Below the pieces are notes generated by a model. It did not search any database. It worked only from the letters and a program-made list of their open reading frames with translations, and was not told the origin of the DNA. Shown piece by piece: positions 12,562 through 24,100 of a DNA stretch of 64,000 nucleotides. Source of the stretch: Nyssa sinensis (lineage: Eukaryota > Streptophyta > Magnoliopsida > Cornales > Nyssaceae); NCBI GenBank assembly GCA_008638375.1, contig CM018046.1:40849706-40913705 (forward strand), given 5' to 3'. The translations under genes were made by a program, and so were the position numbers. Position 1 is the first letter of the stretch. The number at the start of each line of letters is the position of its first letter.

Positions 12562-13530
12562 TTTTTTTGGATAAGTAAAGGGATATACAGAAAAGTCACC
12601 AAGGGGCAAACCCATTAATAGGAGGAGACTTAGAACAAAGTCTCATATCGGCCAAAAAAATTACCAAGCATCCGAATCATTGACCAACAATGTTGGAAGA
12701 AAGCCATGGAGAAACCATCCACGCTTGGTGCTTTATCACCTTCACACGACTGTAGCGCTTCCACTACCTCCTCTTCTGGAAAAGGGTTCTCCAAAAGCCT
12801 GTTCTCTCCATCTTGTAACATAACAAACTCCATATCATCCATTACGGGTCTCCAATCATTAGCTTCCTTATACAAAGATTCATAAAATGTAGAAATACCC
12901 TTCTTAACTTCCTCCTTTTGAGTTAAAATTCTTCCATCAATCAGCACCCTGCCAATGTTATTGCTTCTTTGATGAGCATTTGCCACCTGGTGACAAAACT
13001 TCGTGTTCCTGTCCCCTTCTTTAAGCCACAACACAAGGCTCTCGACTTTTGCCTCCATCTAATTTCTTCTGTTTTCAAAATGCCACTGAGCTCCCCTTTC
13101 AGCCTATCTATATTGACCTTATCTTCTTCTGTCAAAGAACCATTAAGCTCTGTAATACCCTGAAGAACACTGGCCTTTTCCTCCTTAAGCTGCCCATAAA
13201 CCTCTTCGTTCCTTTTTTCAGATATTCCTCTAGCTTTTCAGCTTGACAGCCACCGCATAACTTGGATTACCCCTAGCTTGATAGCTCAACCACCAGCCTC
13301 TTATCAAATCCTTAAACCAGGGAAATTTAGCAACATGTTCTCAAACCTGAAAGGGGATTTGCCCCCTCTTCAAACCCCGAGTCTAGCATAATGGGGATAT
13401 GATCTGAGGCTGGCCTAGGAAGACATATCTGAGAAACTCACAGAAATCTCTCTTCCTAATCAGTAGACAGCAAGAAACTGTCCAGCCGTGACATGGCTGG
13501 ACAGTCCCCACTTATTCTTCCTAAGTTCAA
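12562..13530 (-). mobile_element. L1-type LINE fragment, internally deleted (minus strand)
   Basis: On the minus strand the order is endonuclease end (SRLDSFLLSTD-like near 13470), a RGWWLSYQARGNP-like linker near 13300, then LVLWLKEGDRNTKFCHQVAN and PFPEEEVVEALQSCEGDKAP (12740-13020), the N-terminal part of LINE reverse transcriptase. The rest of RT is missing and the sequence jumps to a short tail ending TTACTTATCC plus A7. Frames are broken. It lies in the presumed 5' UTR intron, antisense to the host gene. Confidence 0.85.
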
Positions 13531-13759
13531 AGAAATGCATATCTAAAATTTCAAGTTTGTTTCCAATCTCTCTCTCTAAACCATGTGCAAAAGAAAGTAA
13601 ACTTACAGGGCCATTGGGTGCATGTTTTTAATTTTTTCCTAGTTTTAGAAAAAGAAAATAGTCTCATAAAAAACATAGCTTCTGAGAAAACATGTTTGAT
13701 GCATTTAAGTTTTAAAAATAAAATGAAAATTAGGTTAAAAAGTAGAATTTGCAAAGGAA

Positions 13760-13942
13760 GGGGCTTTAGGTAAAATCTACAAGGTCCCAGGCTAAACTCC
13801 CACTCCAAGGGCCACCTACTTGGGACATAAGTCTCACGTCTCATAGGCAAATGTCGCTAGTAGGGTTTTGCACGGGTCCGGAGAGGTTTACTCGCACAGA
13901 CGAAAATCGGTGCCATGGGGTTCCTCTTTGTATAAAAAAGAG
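13760..13942. mobile_element. Short retroposon (SINE-like) with 19-bp target duplication
   Basis: Near-identical 19-mers AGTAGAATTTGCAAAGGAA (13741-13759) and AGTAGAATTTGCAAAAGAA (13943-13961) flank a 183-bp insert ending in an A-rich tail (TATAAAAAAG). Pol III boxes are not clear, so the class and orientation are inferred. Confidence 0.55.
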
Positions 13943-13961
13943 AGTAGAATTTGCAAAAGAA

Positions 13962-16900
13962 AAATTAAAGAGGATTTTACATATATATATTGATGATTAA
14001 AAATAGAAGAACCACTAAAGAGTATCAATGTCGACCAACCCAAGTACACGCGAAGTCTACAAAAGAGTCCACATAGAGGTTGGAACCTAGTTAGAGATTA
14101 TGCCACCTCAGAGGTCAATAATAGAATAGGTAGGTAGATAATCTTTTGTAGAGAAAAAATGCATAATGTTATGGAAAATGGGCTAAAACTAGGTCTTATA
14201 TCAAAGTTAGTTGGTGTAGACAAAAATGAGATTTGTGAGATTTGGTCTCAATCTCATATAAGCTTGAAAATACATATATTAGAAAGGGGTGTCATCCCTC
14301 ACGGGTGTGATTATTATCACAGAATCATTCTTTTTAGTGGAATGTTTGGTTGTTGGACTTTGTATAACTAGAGAAAAAGGTGGTGGCCACTTGGAAACTA
14401 GTTCTATAGTGGAATGTTCATTGATGGAATTTTTATTGCACGGCAACTCCATGTGGATGCATTATGATACTCACATAGGTGCATAATTGTGACTTAAAGA
14501 TCTTCCATAAAGGATAGCACTAGGATTTGCAGGGATAGAACTCAACAGACTGACTGCCAAAAAGTGCATTTGACATGAAAAAATTGAAGCCATAATTTTG
14601 TAAGAATAATATGACAAATATATACACAAACACCACCCAACTTACTTACCAATATCTATGTTTGTGTGTATTTATATAGCAAAAATAGATGCACTGTGAA
14701 TGTGTTTGTCACTTTGTCTCATCATTGTGTCCACAAGCTTATTTTAGGGGTGGTAGGTGTTAATCAATATCGAATTTTTAGATGTTGCATACCCTGGATT
14801 GGTGTATTATAGTTATATATCACGACATCCCTAAATCACTCACTTTTGTACTGACTAAAATTTAACATGAAGTTGTTCCTATTACCCGATATCTAAAAAT
14901 CAGATACTGGAAGTTGTTATCTGTCATAACTTGAAGGATGATTGTAGGTGTCTGCTTGTGGTAATGAGACTACATAGATGACAATGATGCCATCTATAAA
15001 AAAAAAAGGACACAATGATGATGTCGGTGAAGCTGTCAATATAGAACTACTAATGAGTTATACTTCAGATGTCATGGGCTAGAAGCCTTGAGGGGGTGGA
15101 AAGTTTGCTGTGAGTACCTATTATAGGGTGCTTCTCAGGTTTGGGCCTCCTTCCTTTCTGTTGAAGGCTTTTTTTTTGCATGGATGGTCTTTATTATGGG
15201 CTGTCCTTTTTTCCCTATTTAATGTGATGGGGGATGCCGAGGTGGTTGTGGAGTTGGTGCAGGCTTGGCAGGGTATTAGGGTAAATATATGTAGAAAGAT
15301 AAGCTTGGACAGTAGCATCTTTATTTTTTTTGGTGTTTTCGGAGAGGGAGACAGTTTTAAATAGCATAAATAAGAGTGATGATTAGACAAGTGCATTAGA
15401 CTGGTTTAAATAAGAAAAAGTTATAGGAGCCAGAAAAGACATATGTTTTGTGCATTAGTGGACAGGCCAAATTTCATAGTTTCAAGGGTTGAAGCTGAAC
15501 TACAAGGAACAATGGCAGATTTGAGATTTTTTTTTTTTGGATAGGTAAATCACATACAGAGACACACACACTGCCCACAAGGGGACTTGGACCTTCAACC
15601 TCCCAATATGGGAGGCTGAGGAGGTATCAGACAAGCTAGAGCTTGTTGGTAGCAGATTTAAGAGATTAAAATGAGGCAATTGGGTTGGAGTTTGTAATAT
15701 AATAGACTTCAAAATTTAGGATCATATTTTTGTTTGGAAAGGGGTGTGAAGACTCTGAACAATGCTATGAACTGCAAGGTTGTTCAAACCAGTCTCAGAA
15801 GATAAAAATACGAAGACAGGAAAGAGAACTAAGAGAGAGAGAGAGAGAGAGGGAGGAATTCATGAGGGTTTGTTTAAGAACCACCGTCAAACTAAGTGAA
15901 GAATTTTACAGTTGTTAAATAACCAATATAACCATTCAACTCTGATTTCATTTTACCTTAAGGCACCTTTTTTAAATGCAGGAAACGCTGAAAACGCACA
16001 TGAAAACATTCCAAATGTGTCCCTTTTAGATGTTCTAACCAAATAGGATTCTTATTCCACCAAAACATAAAGTATCTGAACACTAATAGGCTGGGTTGGG
16101 ACCTAAGGAAATGATTTCTAACTGAACTCAAAGTATAAACAGCGGCTTCTTTTCTCAGGCTGACAGCAGCCTTTCAAAGATTTGGGTCCAACATGTAGCC
16201 CACTTGACCACAGGTCCATGCTGTATCATCCAAAGAAATTTGAATGATACAGGGATCAATCTGGTCACAAGTTCTGGAGCTCGTCACATGAGTTAGAGAT
16301 CTTCCCTTCAAGACATGCATTCACCACTGCTTCTGGCAGATTTATTTTGTATGAAAATTGCATCTGCTTATGCTTGAACAGGCTGTTATTGTCTTTTAAT
16401 TTACCTATCTAGAAGATTGGCTTATTGTCTTTTAGGAATTCATGTCAAGGATGAGTATAATGCATTTTCATTTTGACCTGTTCTCTTCATAGTGAGGATG
16501 CTAGAAAGAGTTTTGTGATATGTTTTTCTCATATTGTTATATGTTCTATTGTTTAGACCTTCTTGGAGGTTTAGGTTTGGATTATTTGGGAAACTTTTGA
16601 TTTCATGATTTAAGTACTATCTTACGTGAACACCTCTCACATTTTATTGACAATATTATTGGAAGATAGTAGTAATATATCATGGATTTGATAGGTGTAC
16701 AACTTACCCCAATGTTCACTAATATTTCCTGCCAGAAATGTACCATAACTTTGTAATTCTTTTTTATAAGTTTATTGCCTCAATATGGGTAGCATATTAA
16801 CATTACTGATGCCCTTGCCCTTTGATTTTTATTATTGCTTTGTGAAGCTGAATATAATATAATTTCTTTTGATATGGTTTTGGACCTGATACTGGAAAGT

Positions 16901-17122
16901 TCATTGTGATCCATATCTATTAATTTTTTAATTATATATGATGTTATGTATGCTTATTATTCAAATCAGGCTCGCACTTCAGTTTGCCACTTGCAAGTTT
17001 GTAGCTTGTGAATTGATGATCAGACTATACTGTGAATGTTGAAGAAAAGATTAATAATACTGTTTATTTCTTTGCTTATTATTCATTTCCACAAACACAA
17101 ATTTATTTATAAATGAATGATC
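13962..17122. other. Remainder of the presumed 5' UTR intron
   Basis: Apart from the SINE at 15527-15651 and a GA repeat near 15831-15851, no further gene or element was recognised. The many T-rich stretches are typical of plant introns. Confidence 0.35.
15527..15651 (-). mobile_element. tRNA-derived SINE, minus strand
   Basis: Read on the minus strand it has an A-box-like TAGCTTGTCTGA, a B box GGTCCAAGTCC, and a tail TTACCTATCC followed by A12. Direct repeats GCAGATTTGAGA (15515-15526) and GCAGATTTAAGA (15652-15663) flank it. The tail resembles that of the L1 fragment at 12562, suggesting mobilisation by that LINE type. Confidence 0.65.
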
Positions 17123-17132
17123 TTTATGGCAG

Positions 17133-17341
17133 GATAAAACTCGATGCATCTGGATTTTAGGAGCCAAGGAGGGATAGTAGTGAGAAAGAGTTACATTTTC
17201 AGAACATTTAAGGGATTACATGAATACTGAAGATGGTCTGAAGCAAATCCATATTCAACCGTCTTGTGCTGACTAGATTAGACTAATCCTACTGCACTGA
17301 GTAGCAACCTAAGATTGATAATTTTGTTTTTGTGAGTGGTG
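17133..17341 (+). other. Probable 5' UTR part of the first coding exon, with two uORFs
   Basis: TTTATGGCAG at 17123-17132 is a good splice acceptor. The 209 bases from there to the start codon hold uORF1 (ATG 17144, stop 17228-17230, 28 codons) and uORF2 (ATG 17220, stop 17274-17276, 18 codons), which overlap. A TGA at 17333-17335 lies in frame just before the main ATG. The exon boundary is inferred; the uORFs are read directly. Confidence 0.5.
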
Positions 17342-18189
17342 ATGCATCCTGTGGTAATTTATGGTTTCCTAATCTGGTGTATTTTCTCTGGACATCTTCT
17401 TGTATCCGTGCTTTCTCTTAGTTCAGGGCAGTATAGAGATAAGCCCACAGAGTCAGAAAATGGATTATCTAACTACTCTGGATTTTTTTTAAGTGAAAGT
17501 GCTGAAATCAGCACTTCTACCTATGTTCAAATATCATCTTCTCCATCCCTATTGAATCATTTGGTATCTTGTGAGGACCTGGGAGGTGTTGGATCATTCA
17601 ACACTACCTGCTTGCTGAATTCAAACTTGCATTTAAATTCTAATCTTTATGTATTCGGTACTGGAAACCTAGAGATACTTCCTCACGTTTCAATTATGTG
17701 TCCCATAGAAGGCTGTTTCATAAGTTTCAATTTATCTGGGAATGTTAAAGTGGGTCAATATGCAGCTATTATTGCTGGTTCTTTAGTTATTTCTGCTGCC
17801 AATCTGACTATGGGCCCTAATTCTTCTATAAATACAACATCATTGGGTGGACCACCACCTTCTCAGACTAGTGGCACACCAGTTGGATACGATGGAGCAG
17901 GTGGAGGGCATGGCGGCCGAGGTGCGTCCTGTTTGAAAAATAACCACACTAATTTTTGGGGCGGTGATGTTTATGCTTGGTCTACTTTGTCTGAGCCTTG
18001 GAGTTATGGGAGTAAGGGTGGTGGCAGTTCTGGTAAACATCAGTTTGGAGGGAGTGGTGGAGGACGCGTTATGGTAGAAGTGAAGGACATACTATATTTA
18101 AATGGATCTATAACTGCAGAAGGAGGGGATGGAGGACCAAATGGGGGAGGGGGATCTGGTGGAAGCATCATTGTAAATGCTCTAAAGTT
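17342..18189 (+). CDS. Exon 1 of the glycine-rich membrane protein (aa 1-282)
   Basis: Encodes the signal peptide, a cysteine-containing first ectodomain segment with many N-x-S/T sites, and the first glycine-rich block (GYDGAGGGHGGRG, then GGGSSGKH and GGDGGPNGGGGSGG). The donor is TT|GTGAGT. Two bases carry over to the next exon. Confidence 0.93.
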
Positions 18190-21100
18190 GTGAGTACACA
18201 CTACCTCCTCTGAAAAATCACACTTGTACTCATTTATTTTTATTATTTATTTATCTTTGAGATGTAACATAATCTAATTTACTTACTAAAAAAGAGCATG
18301 TTCAATTGTTTGGATGTGTTGATAAATTCTTGTGACGGAATTATTTTCCAACAACCCCTCTCAAGTGTTGCATGATTCTCTCTTAAAATTGGAATTTAAT
18401 AACAGGTTTCTTTTTTTCTTTTTCATTTGAAAAATCGTTTCACCCACCTCGTTGATGGCATGGAAATGCTGTATACGCATCATCATTGACCAATCCTTTG
18501 TCAATTTGACTTGGCACGGGTCACACTAGTATTGTTCTTCCTTTCCCCCTCTAGTCAGACCAGTTTTATGTGAACATGTAAAATCTCAAATGCTTTTATA
18601 GTATTTTGATGTATTTCATTTTTTAGAGTTCCCCTAGCCCTTTAAGGTGACAGGCAACATTTTGGGGTCCATAAAAACATTGGGAACACTGATTTTTTGC
18701 GTTGTTCTGTGTGCTATTATGGAATATACCAGAAGGTTTATTTATTCACACCAGTAACCTGCTCAGAATAGATTATTATCTTTAATTCTTTATCATATGG
18801 TGCAAGGAGAATAGTTTGTTTCTGTTTCAGTTTCTTGTTCGTTGTTTCTTAGCTATATTTTAAATCCTATATATTTCTTATTTGGTTAACTTGACAAAAG
18901 GTGTTGAACATTGGACTAAATGCTGGACCTATGATTTGGTTGTAGACGTTCAAACATTTTTTTTTACCTCTTTTTTCTAGGTTGTGATATATAGTCACAT
19001 ACTCATTTATTATATAAATTCCTTTTAGTCTAATTATTTGCATTTTATTTTGATTGGATAGGAAGGGATTTGGTACTATCAGTGCGGCAGGTGGGAGGGG
19101 ATGGGGTGGAGGTGGAGGCGGAAGAATATCTCTCAATTGTTACAGCAAACAAGAAGATGTGAAAGTTACTGTGCATGGTTTGTACTGATCACACATCTGT
19201 CTCTGGCAGTTTCTAATAGAAGCAACGATTGCTTAGTCAACTACTAAATATTTTGTTCTTAAGTAAGAGTCTCAACTTGCTTTGTAGAACTAAATGGTTA
19301 CATTCTAAAACTCAAAGGGAATAATATATTCATTCACAAAAACTTGGATACAGTTTCCTTGTCTGTGTATATTTCCTTTCTTTTAATTACAAAATGAAGA
19401 GGTATTGAGGTTTCAGTATGATCCTTGTTTACTGGCAAGACAGTGGCAATGGCGGAAGTAGCTGTCCCCCCAACCCAAAGTTTTGCAAAAAAAAAATTAT
19501 ACATGTACTTTTTTCCTCTAATTTAAAATTTTTTTTTCCCTTCCAAAATTTGCAAAAAAAAAAGCATGTAAATTCTCTCCTAATTTTGAGAACAAAATTT
19601 TTTTCCCTTAAAATCCTTGACCCCAACTTGAAAAAAATTTCCAAAAAAAAATCTACCCCCCCCCCCCCGCCCCATTTTTTTTTTTCTGGCTCTGACCTTG
19701 GACAGAGGTATTAACATCTTGACCGTTCAGTACTGACTCTGACTTGTTGAAACACAGTTGAGCAACTTGAGCTATGTCGTGTTGGTAATCTAGACGTGAT
19801 GGTAGTAGAGTCAATATGATGACGATTTGGAATTCTTTACTGTAATCCACATTTCCAGGTGAATAACAAATTAGCCATTTTTACTTCTCAAAAAATTGGG
19901 GGGGGGGGGGGTTGATTGTATTTTTCCTTGATATGTAAAATCTTTATGAAACAATGATCTTCCAAATCATTCCCATAGGAGATCTGGACCCATTTTTTTT
20001 TCTGATCCTTCGATGGGGGTGGATTAGTTGATTCTACCCACAGATTTTCTATAGTCTAATAATTGTGAGTTTTCAACACATCTGTTTGATGTAGGACAGC
20101 AGTGGAGGAGGGTTTATTGGGCTGATTAAATTTAATTTAGTGACGGCTACAGGTAGGTCAAATTAAAAAATTTTAGCGTTTGTAAAAGAGGAACACGGGA
20201 TTGTAATCAAATAACAGAAAAGCAAACTCTAGGGCTGTTTAGCCCCGTGGATAATACCCATGAATAGTATTTGGGAGCTGGTTGTGCTTTTGTGGCCAGA
20301 GTTCGAAAAGGGAAGCGTTAGGGCTTTGAAGATAGGATTTTCAGGGTAGAAATGGGTGAAATTAGGTCTTGACTTACCAACTCAACTCAACAAAGCCTTA
20401 TCTTAGGTTAGCGATTATTCTTAGGATTCATGTTCATGTGGGTTTTGACAATTTTTTACACGGCTGTCAACTACCTAACACAACCCCCCTCCTTTATCCG
20501 GGCTTGGGACTGGCTGTGTAATGTTATGGCACTAAGTTCAACATAGGTGGAGTTAGGTCTTGACTTACCAAAAGGACCAAAAAAAAAAAAAGGGTCTTGT
20601 TGTATAGGTTTACAAGCTTAAAAGTGTAGAATTTTTTGTTTTGTTTTTTTTCAAATAAAGAAGTAAGATAACAAAGTAGGAATCACTCCTAGGGTCCCCT
20701 GGGCGTCATAACTAGGGTTAGAATTGCATAATACTATCTTCAAGAGCATGGCTATATATAGATCATTTAATAATTCTAACTTTATTATGCTTGAACTTCA
20801 TATTTACAAACTAAAGAGGCTTTTTTTCTCTTCTTAATAAATAATTTCAAACTAGGAGACTTTGATTGGTAAAACCCAATATGGTTATAAAAAAAAGATT
20901 AGTAAAACCCAATATAAACAAAAGAAGATCCACAAAGAAGGATCTAATACTACTACTTGACCCAAAAAGTGACCCAAGGGCCACAACCATAGCTCATGTC
21001 CATTAACTATAGAAATTACTTTCACTCTAAAAACAAGAAATATTTTATATAAAATTAAACTAATAGAAAAATAACTTAAGAAATGCTAAGAGGAGACTCA

Positions 21101-24100
21101 TAAAGCTCCTAACTGGATTTTGTATCAACTAACATATGGAAATTTAAGACTTGGGTTTTACAAGCATCTTTTCCACTCCTGGCCAGGTAGTTTCTTTATG
21201 ACCTTTTTTCGGTAGTGCTATAATGGAAAATTTTTTCCCGCTTCCTTGGGCATGAGATTTTCGATGGAAGCTTTAATGCTTCATTTATTGATTTGATTCC
21301 AAATATAGAGGGAGCATTGGATATTAGGGGTTTTAGGTCAATTACCTTAGTGGGCTGTGCTTATAAATTCTAGGCGAAAAGGTTTTTTCCTTGCGATTAA
21401 GGAAGGTGGTGGATGGTATTGTTTCATAGACTTAGAATTCTTTTGTGGGGGAAGGAAAATTTTGGAAGTAGTGTTGATTGTAGATGAAAGTGTGGATTTG
21501 AAATTAAGAAAAAAAGAGGTAGGTGTAATTTGCAAGTTTGCAAGATAGATATGGAAAAGACCTGTGATCAATTTTTTTTTTTTGATCAGTTAATGCAAAG
21601 TATATAAACAAGGCGTCCGAGGGGGGTGCACCTAAATACAAAAGAAGGGGAGAGGCTACAATAATTAACGCCTTAAATCCCCCAAAAAAATCCATGAAAC
21701 TACGTAGATACATTGGCCTATCTTCTTTTAGCCAAAAGAAAAATACATACAATTTTTTTTTTAAGCTTTCACATGGAGGATTCCTCCCCCTAAAAAAATA
21801 TAGTGTTTCTCTCTCTCCAAAGGCACCAAAGAAAACAAAGAGGAGCAATCTTCCAAGCTTGCCGAATGTCTTTCCTAACTCGAGTACCCCTCCAACAAAC
21901 AAAACGCCCCGAACTGAGGACGACATAACCCAACTGAACCCAAAGAGAGACAACACCATACCCCAAATATCCTTGGCCACCGGGGCTTCCTTTTTTCATG
22001 TTTTTGAGAAGATGGGCTTGTGAATGAAATGGAGGAAATGGATAGAGTGTTGTATTTGTGTAATCATTTTTTCAGTTTTTGTGAATAGTCGATCAGAAAG
22101 TGTTTTCCAGAGTTCAGTGAGGATGGGGAAAAGAGGATCCTTTTTTACTTCATGAGGATGGAGGCAAGAGGATCTGTTTTCCTCCCTTTTGTTAGTTTTA
22201 GTGATGGAGGCTTGGAGGCTCTAAATTGATTGTTGCAAAGGGCTATGGGGGGTGGGGTTTGATACATTGGTTTGAGATTAGAGGTAGTGGGATGACCGCA
22301 TAGTGGTGTCACATCTATTATTTGTGGGTTACACCATCAATTTTTTTTTTGTGGAACCATTGAGGATCAGTTGAGATATTTCTGATATGTTCTAATTTAC
22401 TTTGAAGCAGTCTCAGGTTTGCAAGGGAACTTGGGGAAGAGTGAGCCTCCTATTAGGAAGGTGGGAGTACATAACTTTTAACTTGGGTTGACAGGTTCTA
22501 TTCTGACCTCTCATTTGGGTGTTTTGCTGGGTTCTTCTTTTAAGGCTAAAGTAGTTTGGAATGCAGTTGATGAGTGATTTTAGAAGAAATTTACAGTGGT
22601 AGAGATAGTACCTCCTGAAGGAAGGCCAAATCACACTCATAAATAGTACTTTGTTCAGCCTGCCTCTTGACTCCCAATAAAATCCTATGACATATGTTGT
22701 GAATATGCTTGTTTCTCTGTAGTCTGTAGTGATTTCTTTAGCGTTTCTTGAAACAGGTACCCCTACTAATATAAGGTTGCTTGGAATAAATTAACCATAA
22801 TATTTAGCAGTGTTATCTACCTTTTTTCTTATGTGGGACAGTGGATCAAGTTTCTGAAATTTACAATTCCATTATCCCATCTTTTCAGGTCTAGAAATAA
22901 ATAGCTTGGTGGATTAGGTGCTCCACAAATAACTTGATCTGTTTAGCTCTTTTGTTGTAAATTGTGAAGTTTGGGTTGTCCAGTAGAGTTGTCATACAGC
23001 CAACATCCACTTTGGTTGATAGATTTATTCCTAATTTGTTCTGGCTAACTTTTTTTTCAATTGGATTCTGTCACTAACATGCAATCCTAAGCCCCCCTTA
23101 CACCCCCCCCCCCCCCCCCCCCCCCGCGCCTACCCGCCCAACACCACACACTCACCCCCAAAAAAAAAGTGGTTGCTGAAACTTATGAATCCAAACACAC
23201 AAAATAAAGAGAAAAAAAACCTCTAAACAACTCTGCAACTGTGGAAAACCAACACCAACACTCAAGAGATGTCACAAAAGAAAGATCACAAGACATATTT
23301 TTTTTATCAAAACAAAAAAATATATCAAATTCACAAAAATGAAAGGAAAAAAATTTCAAACTAGGGATTCTATGCCAACATGATGCACTGTAAATTGCTA
23401 AATCAAGAGTTGGATGGCATAGTCAATGAAGAAGTTAAGATCCAAGTAGCAGACAACACTACCTTGGTTGTTTCCTGCACGAGACCGACCACGTATGTTT
23501 AATAATGACTCATCCCAGAAAATGTTGGGGAACTCCTAGCTGTCGTGCTCTTCTTCCTATTTTCAATCAGTGGCCATCAAGCAGCCTTAAACAACTTCAT
23601 AAAATTGTGGGGAAAATCTCCAAAAAACTTAGGCTTTGTTACTTTCACAAAATCTTCTCTTAACTGGATGCTCTTTCATATGGATGTTGATGTTGGCTGT
23701 ATGTACACTAGTCTCTGGAGTTTGACATATATTATTCAATAAGTTTTGCCAAATAATCATTCTCACCTTGATACCAGCTTGAAGGATCATGACACAGCAA
23801 GGCTGCATCTAAGTTCTGTTCACGGTGTACCATACTACCTTTATATCATTTTTCCTTGCTGAATATTCAATCTCCATGCATCTGCTTAATTATGTTTTAA
23901 GTTGTGGACATCATGTGTATCTGCATCTTCAAGACCGGGTACACCTTAAGACAAAAGGCCAGTTACCTTAAATTTTTTGTGTAATTTTGTTAAGGTTACT
24001 CCTGGAAATATTGAATTACCTGATGGTTTTTGTGTTGGCTACATAATTTATCATAATTGTGGCAGGTGGTTTGAGTATCGGCTGTCCTTGGAATGCTGGA

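Noticed and set aside
12630..13058. A 142-aa minus-strand frame as a host gene
   Set aside because: It encodes part of LINE reverse transcriptase (LVLWLKEGDRNTKFCHQ), truncated and flanked by frameshifts.
17336..17341. GTG codons before the ATG as the start of the large gene
   Set aside because: Non-ATG starts are not needed; the first ATG after the in-frame TGA is at 17342 and begins a signal peptide.
21504..21980. A 158-aa minus-strand frame as a host gene
   Set aside because: It is the decayed C-terminal region and tail of an L1 LINE; the plus-strand T13 run is its poly-A tail.
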